Counted from the first letter of the stretch, positions 1 through 5,928 are shown. The stretch: DNA of 5,928 nt from Chitinophagaceae bacterium (GCA_947378615.1 CANCKV010000233.1:1-5928); one strand, 5' to 3'. The notes: generated from the letters alone by a model not told the origin. A program made the numbers and translations.

Positions 1-493
1 GCACATGAGGGCTTTTAATGATGGAGACACTATTACTGTTGAACCATGGAGAGCGCAAGCTTTTCCTGTTTTAAAAGATTTAATCGTTGACAGAACTGCC
101 CTTGACCGTATCGTTCAAGCAGGTGGATATGTTAGCGTTAATACAGGTAATGCTGTTGATGGTAATTCACTTCCAATCAATAAAAATGATGCAGATGCAT
201 CATTTGCTGCTGCAATGTGTATTGGTTGTGGTGCATGTGTGGCTGCTTGTAAAAACAGTAGTGCCATGTTATTTTTGAGTGCAAAGGTTTCTCATTTGGC
301 ATTGTTACCTCAAGGTGCGCCTGAGCGTCAAAGTAGGGTAGTGAACATGGTTGCTCAGATGGATAAGGAAGGTTTTGGTGCATGTACTAATACAGGTGCT
401 TGCGAAGCTACTTGTCCTAAAGAGATTTCATTGTCGAATATCGCACGCTTAAATCTTGAATATTTATCTGCTAGCTTAACTGCGGCTGAATAA
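1..493 (+). CDS. sdhB: Succinate dehydrogenase / fumarate reductase iron-sulfur subunit, 5'-truncated by the window edge
   Basis: This is the electron-transfer subunit of respiratory complex II, which passes electrons from the flavoprotein SdhA to the membrane anchor and quinone. The frame is open back to base 2, so the start codon and the N-terminal [2Fe-2S] ferredoxin domain lie outside the window. Numbering from the first visible Met (base 5), the C-terminal ferredoxin domain is complete. Cys72, Cys75 and Cys78, with distal Cys137 (in CPK), match the [4Fe-4S] ligands. Cys82, Cys127 and Cys133 match the [3Fe-4S] ligands. That assignment follows the family pattern seen in E. coli SdhB. The residue after Cys82 is Lys, where many homologues have Pro. 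The segment [20 protein letters not shown] is typical of Bacteroidota SdhB. The visible part is 162 residues, about two-thirds of a usual ~245-residue subunit. A strong terminator 19 bases downstream suggests it is the last gene of an sdhCAB-type operon. The in-frame ATG at base 5 is internal, not a start. Confidence 0.95.
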   Translation, partial: HMRAFNDGDTITVEPWRAQAFPVLKDLIVDRTALDRIVQAGGYVSVNTGNAVDGNSLPINKNDADASFAAAMCIGCGACVAACKNSSAMLFLSAKVSHLALLPQGAPERQSRVVNMVAQMDKEGFGACTNTGACEATCPKEISLSNIARLNLEYLSASLTAAE

Positions 494-512
494 TAATTAA
501 TGATAATGATAC

Positions 513-550
513 AAAAGGGTTACTCTCAAAACGGGAGTAACCCTTTTTTT
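513..550 (+). terminator. Rho-independent terminator after sdhB
   Basis: GGGTTACTC (517-525) pairs perfectly with GAGTAACCC (535-543) around a 9-base loop, and the stem is followed by seven T (544-550). AAAA at 513-516 can pair with the first four T, extending the helix to 13 bp. It lies 19 bases after the sdhB stop codon, which fits the end of an operon. The A-run on the 5' side means it could also work weakly on the minus strand, but no minus-strand gene approaches it. Confidence 0.93.
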
Positions 551-636
551 AATTAACCGATATACAAGAAATACTTAAAATGTTTTGATTTTAGTAATAT
601 GATGTAACTAAATCTTCTTTCTAATTATTGAAACGT

Positions 637-644
637 TAGGTTTG
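637..644 (+). promoter_or_regulatory. Bacteroidota-type -7 promoter box for the DUF2911 gene
   Basis: TAGGTTTG matches the Bacteroidota sigma-A -7 consensus TAnnTTTG exactly and lies 15 bases before the ATG at 660. I see no clear TTG-type -33 element at the usual 17-23 base spacing; that stretch reads CTTCTTT. Transcription starting a few bases past the box would leave a leader of only about 8-10 bases, rich in A (ATAAAAAATT) and without a Shine-Dalgarno sequence, which is usual in this phylum. The upstream terminator at 513-550 makes an independent promoter here likely. Confidence 0.65.
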
Positions 645-659
645 CACAAATAAAAAATT

Positions 660-1496
660 ATGAAAAAACTATTTATTGCAATTGCTACTTTCTTAGCATT
701 TAGTGCTGATGCGCAAACGGTTACTTTGCCACAGCCTAGCCCAACCCAAACGGTGAAACAGAACTTTGGTTTAGGTTCTATTGAATTAAGTTATAGTCGT
801 CCTTCGCTAAAGACTCGTTCTGCATTTAAAGAGAACAGTGAATTAGCACCCATTGATAAAGTTTGGAGAACAGGGGCAAATGGTGCAACTACCTTGAACT
901 TTAGTGATGATGTAACCATCAACAATGTAGCTGTAAAGGCAGGTAAATATGGTTTGTTGACCATACCCGGCAAAAAGGCCTTCACCATTATCATCACAAA
1001 GGATTTAACTGTAAATCAACCATCTCTTTATAACCAAGCAAATGATGTAGTTCGTATTACTGCACCAATTGTAAAGTTGAGTGATAAAGTGGAGTTGTTT
1101 ACCATCGAATTTGCAAACATTACTTACGAAACACTTGATTTACAATTGAAATGGGGTACTACGGAAGTTGTTTTGCCAATTAGCACAAATATTAAAGACA
1201 GAATCAAGGTTGATATAGATAAAAGTGCTTCAGGTGATAAACCAGCTTATAATACAATTGCTACCTATTATTTTGAAATAGCCAAGGATAATGCAAAGGC
1301 ATTGGAATTTGTTACAAAAGGAATTCAAGCAGGAAAGGCTTCGTTTAGTAGTTATTTATTGAAGGCTAAGATTGAAAAGGCATTAGGAGATAAAGCAAGT
1401 GCAAAAGCGAGTGCTAATAAAGCGATTGAATTAGCAAATACTGCAAAGAATGACGATTATGTAAGGGCAGCAAAAGAGTTTATCAGTAAATTATAA
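660..1496 (+). CDS. Secreted DUF2911 family protein with helical TPR-like C-terminus
   Basis: This is an exported protein of unknown biochemical function. Residues 1-19 form a signal peptide (MKK, a hydrophobic core, and ADAQ at the cleavage region), pointing to the periplasm or outside. Residues ~30-175 match the DUF2911 domain as I remember it: SYSRPSLKTR near 44-53, the hallmark VWRTGANGATTLNFS (68-82), KAGKYGLLTIPG (93-104), and a terminal strand LKWGTTEVVLPI (163-174). Residues ~195-278 are Ala/Lys-rich amphipathic helices resembling one and a half to two TPR units (for example AKDNAKALEFVTKGIQ and KASAKASANKAIELA). The start is set by the signal peptide and by the promoter box 15 bases upstream. 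It appears monocistronic, with a terminator before it and a large inverted repeat after it. DUF2911 proteins are common in Bacteroidota, but I know of no proven activity. The family call is from motif recognition alone. Confidence 0.88.
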   Translation: MKKLFIAIATFLAFSADAQTVTLPQPSPTQTVKQNFGLGSIELSYSRPSLKTRSAFKENSELAPIDKVWRTGANGATTLNFSDDVTINNVAVKAGKYGLLTIPGKKAFTIIITKDLTVNQPSLYNQANDVVRITAPIVKLSDKVELFTIEFANITYETLDLQLKWGTTEVVLPISTNIKDRIKVDIDKSASGDKPAYNTIATYYFEIAKDNAKALEFVTKGIQAGKASFSSYLLKAKIEKALGDKASAKASANKAIELANTAKNDDYVRAAKEFISKL

Positions 1497-1500
1497 TTAT

Positions 1501-1620
1501 TTTACCACAACGGACACAGGGTTTTAACAAAGAACACAAGGATTTAAATAAGTTTATATTCATAACATGTATTCTATAATCTTGTGTTCTTTATTTTCCC
1601 TTGTTTACTTTGTGTTAAAA
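1501..1620. repeat. Large imperfect inverted repeat of ACACAAAG-like units
   Basis: AAAGAACACAAG (1529-1540) is a perfect 12-bp inverted match to CTTGTGTTCTTT (1581-1592). The similarity continues outward over about 40 bases per arm. GGG (1519-1521) faces CCC (1598-1600), ACACA-type blocks face TGTGT-type blocks, and TTTA (1501-1504) faces TAAA (1616-1619). The loop is 40 AT-rich bases. Each arm is itself built of degenerate units such as CCACAACGG, ACACAGGG and GAACACAAGG. The right inner arm is followed by TTTATTTT (1590-1597), so the transcribed hairpin could act as a terminator for the DUF2911 gene, although the loop is long for that. I recall similar intergenic repeats in Bacteroidota genomes but cannot confirm a family here. 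Confidence 0.75.
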
Positions 1621-1665
1621 CATACTTACCAATAACTACAAAGCGTTTTTACTACTATATCCCGT

Positions 1666-1673
1666 TATTTTTG
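1666..1673 (+). promoter_or_regulatory. Bacteroidota-type -7 promoter box overlapping the start region of the TPR lipoprotein gene
   Basis: TATTTTTG matches TAnnTTTG exactly and is followed by CGGC and then the ATG at 1678. With the start point usually a few bases past the box, transcription would begin at or within a few bases of the ATG, which predicts a leaderless or nearly leaderless mRNA. No TTG -33 element is present; the T-run at 1646-1650 is the nearest candidate. An alternative reading is that the box is fortuitous in AT-rich DNA. Confidence 0.55.
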
Positions 1674-1677
1674 CGGC

Positions 1678-2475
1678 ATGAATAAATGGTTTCTTCTTTT
1701 ATTAATACTTGTCTTTTCTCAATGCAAGAATGCCACAAACAATACTGATAAAGATGTTAAAGCCAATGCTGCAAAAGAATTAGTAAATCAATTGGGCGAA
1801 CAAGTAGCTAAGAAACCTGATAGTGTAGGACTTCGTTTCAAGTATGTTTCCGCTTTAGATAGCATTGGAGATTATAAAAAAGCCCTTTCCCAAATAGATT
1901 CATTGATAGTATTTGACAAAGGCAATTATGGGTTGTGGTTCAAAAAGGCTCAGATTTGTGAACATGCAGGGGATACTTCTGCTGCAATCACTTATTATAC
2001 TACGGCTTCAACAATTTATCCTGCACCAACTGCCTTATTAGCATTAGCAAATTTATATGCCGAAACAAAAAATGTTAAGGCGCTAAACACTTGTCAGCAA
2101 ATTGATGAAATGCGTTTAGGTAATGAGTACGATGCTTATACGGCATTTTTTGCAGGCGTATTCTTCTCAAGAACAGGAAATAAGGAAAAGGCACTTCTAT
2201 TTTTTGATAAGAGTATTGCTAATAACTATACTTTCATGGATGCCTATCTCGAAAAAGGATATGTATATTATGATTTAAAGAAGTTTACTAATGCGCTTGA
2301 TGTCTTTAAGACGGCTGCAGAAGTAAGCAATCGGTTTGCAGATGCCTACTATTGGCAAGGTAAATGTTTGGAGGCACTCAATAAAAAGTCGGATGCCATC
2401 AACAAATATCAACAGGCACTTGCCCTCAATAATACTTTACAAGAAGCAGACGTGGCTTTAAAACGATTACAATAG
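1678..2475 (+). CDS. TPR-repeat lipoprotein of unknown function
   Basis: This is a predicted membrane-anchored protein that probably acts as a protein-binding scaffold. Residues 1-15 are a short hydrophobic signal ending in a loose lipobox, FSQ-Cys16, as is common in Bacteroidota. After lipidation at Cys16 comes a polar Asn/Asp/Lys linker (17-28). Residues ~48-252 carry tetratricopeptide-like helix pairs: about 48-81 (GDYKKALSQIDSLI), 82-115 (GDTSAAITYYTTAS), 150-184 (GNKEKALLFFDKSIANN), 185-218 (KKFTNALDVFKTAAEVS) and 219-252 (NKKSDAINKYQQALALN). The segment between ~116 and 149 is more degenerate. No catalytic motif is visible, so the partner cannot be named. The start is chosen because it gives a complete signal peptide and follows the promoter box. 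The stop codon TAG directly abuts a heptamer repeat array that leads into rpe 76 bases later. Confidence 0.85.
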   Translation: MNKWFLLLLILVFSQCKNATNNTDKDVKANAAKELVNQLGEQVAKKPDSVGLRFKYVSALDSIGDYKKALSQIDSLIVFDKGNYGLWFKKAQICEHAGDTSAAITYYTTASTIYPAPTALLALANLYAETKNVKALNTCQQIDEMRLGNEYDAYTAFFAGVFFSRTGNKEKALLFFDKSIANNYTFMDAYLEKGYVYYDLKKFTNALDVFKTAAEVSNRFADAYYWQGKCLEALNKKSDAINKYQQALALNNTLQEADVALKRLQ

Positions 2476-2549
2476 TTGTTAGTGGTTAGTTATTAGTTGT
2501 AAGTTAACACACTAATCACTAATCATTAACCACTAACAACTTACAACTA
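2474..2549. repeat. Palindromic heptamer array forming a ~31-bp hairpin between the TPR gene and rpe
   Basis: Four heptamers run head to tail in one phase: TTGTTAG (2476-2482), TGGTTAG, TTATTAG and TTGTAAG (2497-2503). After a short spacer, five run in the opposite orientation: CTAATCA (2512-2518), CTAATCA, TTAACCA, CTAACAA and CTTACAA (2540-2546). The arms pair as 2474-2504 with 2511-2541. By my count this gives 26 Watson-Crick pairs, 2 G-U pairs and 3 mismatches, closed by a 6-base loop. A second register is possible: AGTTGTAAGTT (2495-2505) with AACTTACAACT (2538-2548). There is no T-run after the hairpin, so it is not a standard terminator. It fills the intergenic gap, and its stem ends 10 bases before the rpe ATG. 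Confidence 0.9.
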
Positions 2550-2551
2550 GT

Positions 2552-3199
2552 ATGGCAATAATTGCACCTTCTTTATTAGCATCAAATTTTCTACGCTTGG
2601 CAGATGAATGTGTCATGATTAATAGCAGTGAAGCTGAGTGGTTTCATCTCGACGTCATGGATGGTCGTTTTGTGCCAAATATCAGCTTTGGTCTTCCAGT
2701 GATTGAACAGATAAGGACAGCAACCAATAAGGTCCTAGATGTTCACTTGATGATTGAAGAACCCGAAAAATATACAGAGGCTTTTGCGAAGGCGGGGGCT
2801 AATATTCTTTCAGTACATATTGAAACTTGTAGAAATTTGCATCGGAATATTCAGCAAATACATGATTTAGGTATGAAGGCGGGGGTGGCTGTCAATCCAC
2901 ACACTCCTATTCATCTGCTTATTGATATCATTGAAGATGTTGATTTAGTAAATCTGATGAGTGTGAATCCCGGTTTCGGAGGACAAGCTTTTATTCCCTA
3001 TACACTTAAAAAGATAGCAGAACTAAGGAAATTGATTAATGAGAGAAATCCGAAGGTAGAGATTGAAATAGATGGAGGAGTCAATCTTAATAATGCGTCA
3101 TCAATCATAGCTGCAGGTGCCACAGTTTTGGTGGCAGGTAATACCGTCTTCAAATCAAAGAACCCTATTGAAACAATTGCACAATTAAAGAGATTATAA
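2552..3199 (+). CDS. rpe: Ribulose-phosphate 3-epimerase
   Basis: This cytoplasmic TIM-barrel enzyme interconverts D-ribulose 5-phosphate and D-xylulose 5-phosphate in the pentose phosphate pathway. Its 215 residues are close to the usual family length of about 210-230. Family motifs appear in order: IAPSLLASNF (4-13, with substrate-site Ser7), HLDVMDGRFVPN (32-43), LDVHLMIEEP (62-71), MSVNPGFGGQ (136-145) and EIDGGVN (172-178). The metal ligands expected from the family are His32, Asp34, His65 and Asp174; Asp34 and Asp174 are also the acid/base pair. The late phosphate-binding segment reads VAGNTVF (194-200), where most homologues have GSA; the glycine is kept, so activity is expected. The ATG at 2552 gives the normal N-terminus. 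I find no TAnnTTTG box in the 76-base gap upstream, so rpe may be cotranscribed with the TPR lipoprotein gene through the heptamer hairpin. A terminator follows 27 bases after the stop. Confidence 0.97.
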   Translation: MAIIAPSLLASNFLRLADECVMINSSEAEWFHLDVMDGRFVPNISFGLPVIEQIRTATNKVLDVHLMIEEPEKYTEAFAKAGANILSVHIETCRNLHRNIQQIHDLGMKAGVAVNPHTPIHLLIDIIEDVDLVNLMSVNPGFGGQAFIPYTLKKIAELRKLINERNPKVEIEIDGGVNLNNASSIIAAGATVLVAGNTVFKSKNPIETIAQLKRL

Positions 3200-3225
3200 A
3201 GGATAGAATAGCAAATCCCTCAAAT

Positions 3226-3262
3226 AAAAAGGGTGAAAGAATTAAGTCTTTCACCCTTTTTT
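3226..3262. terminator. Bidirectional rho-independent terminator between rpe and ccmF
   Basis: GGGTGAAAGA (3231-3240) pairs perfectly with TCTTTCACCC (3247-3256) around a 6-base loop (ATTAAG). On the plus strand the stem is followed by six T (3257-3262), ending rpe transcription. On the minus strand the five A at 3226-3230 become a U-run, ending the convergent ccmF transcript, whose stop codon is at 3289-3291. Sharing one hairpin between convergent genes is common. Confidence 0.93.
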
Positions 3263-3288
3263 GTATTCAGAAATATCAATTGATGGGT

Positions 3289-5748
3289 TTACATCTTTCT
3301 TCTTACTCTTTGAAATACAGACATCCAAAAGCCAAATACCGTAACGAGGACTCCTATCCATAAAACAATAATCATTGGAAATTCATAAACCTTCAAAGTG
3401 ATGAGGTCTGTAATAGCAGAACTTTCTTTTACCCCCATTTCTAATTTCCCTGTTTGTTGGTCAACTACTTTATTAAATTGTAAAATCAAATTCTGAGAAA
3501 TGACACTATCAGGTAGATTACGCAATTCAGCCCCCTTAACTGCAATTCCAGGATTAGCCTTGTATCTTCTGCCATCCTTTGCAATGACTTCCATATCCAT
3601 GAATAGGGCATTCTCTCCTTCATGAATCTTAGCTTTTTGATTGACAGGATTAACATCAACTTTATGCAATATCATTAATCCGCTACTATAAAACAGGGTA
3701 TCACCAACCTTCAATTCCCTCGGTACAAATCGGGCAGTGTCAGCAGCATTATTTTCTTTATAGGAAGAGATATAGATGAAAATGTCCTTATACCAATAAT
3801 GTTTGCTTGCGGGATTCGCAGCAAAGCCCTCCATTCCTTTATTGTTTTTAATTAAGTCGGGAAATAATGTAAAGTGTTCATCAGAGGTTTTAGATTTGAA
3901 GTTAACCTCAAAAAAGCGTTTCCTTTCTTTTGTATTAAAAGTATCTTTAGCATAAGTAACCATATACTTACCCATATCTGTTGAAATCCCCTTAAAGAGT
4001 GTAATGTTTTCTGTAGGGTCTTCTCTTTTATCTTTTTGAAACAAGGCAATTCCTGTTGTATTCCAACTTAATACTAGCTTTTTACTAGAAGAAAGTAATA
4101 TCCCAACTAATACCAACCCAAATCCTACGTGTGCAACAGAGGATCCTGCCGCTTTTATCTTCCCATTTAATCCAGAGAAAATGTATCCTGTATTTGCAAT
4201 GACCGCATAAACAGCACCAAAAATAGCCACATGAATTGCTCCTAAAAATCCTGCCCCTTTCTTATCATAGGTAATTGCTCCGAAAACACTTATTAGCACA
4301 CTTACTATAAGCGCTATTGCAGTAGGCAACCATATCTTCTTACTGAACAATCCTCTAGGTGTATCCTTGTATTTAAGGTATTGAGTAACGGCAGTTAGCA
4401 ACCCAATAATGATACACACAAATACCTGTATTTGGTTATACGCAAACTCAGGATCTTCTGAAGGGGCAACTTGTTGACCAAACACTTTATTATAGACAGG
4501 AACCGATGTTTTTGCAATAATTAATACTGCTGACAGAAAAAGGACTAACGAACCAATAAACATCCAAAATTCACGACTATAGGTACTTTCCTCTTTTACA
4601 ATTGTAGGGATTCTTTTATAATTAAATCCATAGAAAAGGAGTGCAGGGATTACAAAAACGAGTAGAAATACCAACAACTGTGTATTCATTCCTAAGTCGG
4701 TAAAGGCATGAACGGAGGTATCTCCTAAGATTCCACTACGGGTAAGAAAAGTAGAATAGACAACCAACAAGAATCCAAGTATATAGAATAAATAAGTAGT
4801 CCTCAGGCTATAACCTGTGCTTTTATAAACCAAATTAGTATGAAGTCCTGCAACAACGATTAGCCATGGAACAAGGGACGCATTTTCCACCGGATCCCAA
4901 GCCCAATAACCTCCAAAGCTCAAACTTTCGTATGCCCAAGCAGCACCCATCATAATGCCTAACCCAAGAATTCCACCACTAAAAGCTGCCCAAGGAATTG
5001 CTTGCTTAGTCCATTCATGTTTCTTATTGATTAATCCAGTGATAGCAAAAGCAAATGGAACAACAGTACTTGCAAAACCAAGAAAGAGGATAGGGGGATG
5101 AATCACCATCCAATAATTTTGTAATAAGGTATTTAATCCCTGACCATCCTTGATTAGGGTCAAATAGTCACTTCTTAATCCTCCGTTTGTAGGGTCTTGA
5201 AAGATAGGGGCATTGTCCAAGATGCCTTCATTACGTAATAGTGAAAAAGGACTGCTACCCAATTTGGCTCCCCAAAAATAGAAGCCTACAATCATACTTG
5301 CTAAACAGAATTGTGCGAAACTGATGACAAACAAAGTACCCGCCTCCCATTCTTTTGCCTTCCAAATCAATATCCATCCAAGAACACAATTCCAAAAACT
5401 CCAAAGCATGAAACTTCCTTCCTGTCCTTCCCAAAAACAACTCAACAAGTACTCTACTTGCAAACCTTTGTCGCTATGTTCCCACGCATATTTGTATTCA
5501 AAAAGATGATTTGAAATGATATAATAGAGTGTACAAAAAACAATCAGTACAGAGACAGTCTCCACTAAAAAGCATACCCTCGCAAAGCGCAGCCAACTCT
5601 GTTTCAGTTGAATATTAGCTATACTATCTCCTTTTATATGATTTGACCAAAAGAAAGAAATCGTTGCAAGAAGGGAAACTACGAAAGATAGAACGTTAAA
5701 GAAATGCCCAATTTGACCAGGAAATAAATGTTCTGCTGTATAATGCAT
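3289..5748 (-). CDS. ccmF: Cytochrome c heme lyase subunit CcmF (CcsA/CcmF family)
   Basis: This polytopic inner-membrane protein receives heme and attaches it to apocytochrome c on the periplasmic side. The WWD domain is clear at 279-295: GGYWAWDPVENASLVPW. Four histidines match the family's heme-coordinating positions: His217 (in VIHPPI, P-His1), His303 (GLHTN, TM-His1), His347 (SVHAF, P-His2) and His540 (VAHVG, TM-His2). The equivalents in E. coli CcmF are H173, H261, H303 and H491. Many hydrophobic segments run from residue ~14 to ~553. A soluble, presumably periplasmic domain of about 230 residues (~557-787) and a final membrane helix (~790-808) follow. At 819 residues it is much longer than E. 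coli CcmF (~650), mainly because of that C-terminal domain. The start MHYTAEHLFPGQIGHFF resembles Bacteroidota homologues; no Shine-Dalgarno is seen. I find no TAnnTTTG box on this strand in the 180 bases upstream, so it is probably transcribed from further up, perhaps with other ccm genes. Products of this type are also annotated ccsA. Confidence 0.95.
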   Translation of the reverse strand: MHYTAEHLFPGQIGHFFNVLSFVVSLLATISFFWSNHIKGDSIANIQLKQSWLRFARVCFLVETVSVLIVFCTLYYIISNHLFEYKYAWEHSDKGLQVEYLLSCFWEGQEGSFMLWSFWNCVLGWILIWKAKEWEAGTLFVISFAQFCLASMIVGFYFWGAKLGSSPFSLLRNEGILDNAPIFQDPTNGGLRSDYLTLIKDGQGLNTLLQNYWMVIHPPILFLGFASTVVPFAFAITGLINKKHEWTKQAIPWAAFSGGILGLGIMMGAAWAYESLSFGGYWAWDPVENASLVPWLIVVAGLHTNLVYKSTGYSLRTTYLFYILGFLLVVYSTFLTRSGILGDTSVHAFTDLGMNTQLLVFLLVFVIPALLFYGFNYKRIPTIVKEESTYSREFWMFIGSLVLFLSAVLIIAKTSVPVYNKVFGQQVAPSEDPEFAYNQIQVFVCIIIGLLTAVTQYLKYKDTPRGLFSKKIWLPTAIALIVSVLISVFGAITYDKKGAGFLGAIHVAIFGAVYAVIANTGYIFSGLNGKIKAAGSSVAHVGFGLVLVGILLSSSKKLVLSWNTTGIALFQKDKREDPTENITLFKGISTDMGKYMVTYAKDTFNTKERKRFFEVNFKSKTSDEHFTLFPDLIKNNKGMEGFAANPASKHYWYKDIFIYISSYKENNAADTARFVPRELKVGDTLFYSSGLMILHKVDVNPVNQKAKIHEGENALFMDMEVIAKDGRRYKANPGIAVKGAELRNLPDSVISQNLILQFNKVVDQQTGKLEMGVKESSAITDLITLKVYEFPMIIVLWIGVLVTVFGFWMSVFQRVRRKM

Positions 5749-5779
5749 GTAGCGCTTTTAAAGTATAATTTGAATAAGC

Positions 5780-5821
5780 CTCTAAGTAGTAGGTGGTAAG
5801 TATTAAGTTGTAAGTATTAAG
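5780..5821. repeat. Direct heptamer array in the ccmF leader region
   Basis: Six consecutive heptamers in one phase read CTCTAAG (5780-5786), TAGTAGG, TGGTAAG, TATTAAG, TTGTAAG (5808-5814) and TATTAAG (5815-5821). The 12-mer TAAGTATTAAGT occurs twice, at 5797-5808 and 5811-5822, with a 14-base period. TTGTAAG is identical to a unit of the array at 2497-2503, so both loci appear to carry the same repeat family. Unlike the locus before rpe, this one has no clear opposite-orientation half; only one CTAATCA occurs nearby (5849-5855). It lies 32 to 73 bases upstream of the ccmF start codon. Confidence 0.75.
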
Positions 5822-5883
5822 TCATATACTCTAAAATATTTCCTTCAACTAATCAGGAACAAGATTTAAATCAAAATGTTGTT

Positions 5884-5928
5884 CTATTTATTACTATTTG
5901 CTTTTGATGCTAGGCTATCAGCACTTGT
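5884..5928 (-). CDS. Possible C-terminus of an unidentified upstream gene, cut by the window edge
   Basis: On the minus strand the frame entering at base 5928 reads TSADSLASKANSNK and then a TAG stop at 5886-5884. The composition (Ser, Ala, Lys, Asn) is like the polar tails of many Bacteroidota proteins. Its orientation would make it the gene preceding ccmF, with a 135-base gap containing the heptamer array. In related genomes that neighbour is often another cytochrome c maturation gene such as ccmE, but fourteen residues cannot identify it. A plus-strand frame from ATG 5876 is also open to the edge, so this call is weak. Confidence 0.35.
   Translation of the reverse strand, partial: TSADSLASKANSNK

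Noticed and set aside
87..383. Open frames on both strands inside sdhB.
   Set aside because: They are shadows of a strongly conserved gene. Their translations are low-complexity, with no recognisable domains and no start signals.
551..659. A small RNA or additional small gene between the sdhB terminator and the DUF2911 gene.
   Set aside because: Only AT-rich sequence and the promoter box are visible. There is no hairpin with a T-run and no open frame with coding character.
2474..2541. The pre-rpe hairpin as an intrinsic terminator for the TPR gene.
   Set aside because: No T-run follows the stem on either strand, and the stem is AT-rich and long, unlike the two clear terminators in this window.
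2476..2546. The heptamer array as a CRISPR array or transposon end.
   Set aside because: Units are 7 bases with no spacers, and there are no cas genes, transposase or target-site duplication. It is a short-unit repeat.
5255..5514. Overlapping open frames on both strands inside the 5' part of ccmF.
   Set aside because: They lie entirely within the conserved membrane-spanning part of CcmF and have no motifs or promoter. They are by-products of its codon pattern.
5876..5928. Plus-strand open frame from ATG 5876 (MLFYLLLFAFDARLSAL) running off the window edge, possibly the start of a signal peptide.
   Set aside because: It has only 17 visible codons and no promoter box upstream. The hydrophobic look is expected from the T-rich complement of a polar minus-strand tail. 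It is not excluded, but it is less likely than the minus-strand reading.

Overview
The window looks like ordinary chromosomal DNA from a low-GC member of the Bacteroidota, probably Chitinophagaceae or close relatives. This is inferred from three things. The promoters resemble the phylum's TAnnTTTG -7 box. The start codons have A-rich or no leaders and lack Shine-Dalgarno sequences. The proteins are of Bacteroidota type: a DUF2911 protein, a lipoprotein with a loose lipobox, and an 819-residue CcmF with a long periplasmic domain. No database search was possible, so the placement below phylum level is tentative.

Layout: (1) bases 1-493 hold the 3' two-thirds of the succinate dehydrogenase/fumarate reductase iron-sulfur subunit, closed by a strong intrinsic terminator (513-550). 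(2) 660-1496 is a secreted DUF2911 protein with a helical, TPR-like tail, preceded by a TAGGTTTG box. (3) 1501-1620 is a large imperfect inverted repeat made of ACACAAAG-like units. (4) 1678-2475 is a TPR lipoprotein whose -7 box ends four bases before its ATG, so its mRNA may be leaderless. (5) 2476-2546 is an array of heptamers running first in one orientation and then in the other. It can fold into a ~31-bp hairpin and fills the whole gap before rpe. (6) 2552-3199 is rpe, ribulose-phosphate 3-epimerase. (7) 3226-3262 is a bidirectional terminator shared with the convergent gene on the minus strand. (8) 3289-5748 (minus) is ccmF, a cytochrome c heme lyase subunit. (9) 5749-5928 holds a second array of the same heptamer family and, at the very edge, what may be the C-terminus of an upstream minus-strand gene.

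The genes are mostly housekeeping: respiration (sdhB), cytochrome c maturation (ccmF), the pentose phosphate pathway (rpe), and two exported proteins of unknown role. I see no mobile element, CRISPR array, defence system or RNA gene, and no evidence of a new multi-gene system. The most unusual content is intergenic: two kinds of short-unit repeat, two of whose three loci form long hairpins, and one of which lies directly between a stop codon and the rpe start.
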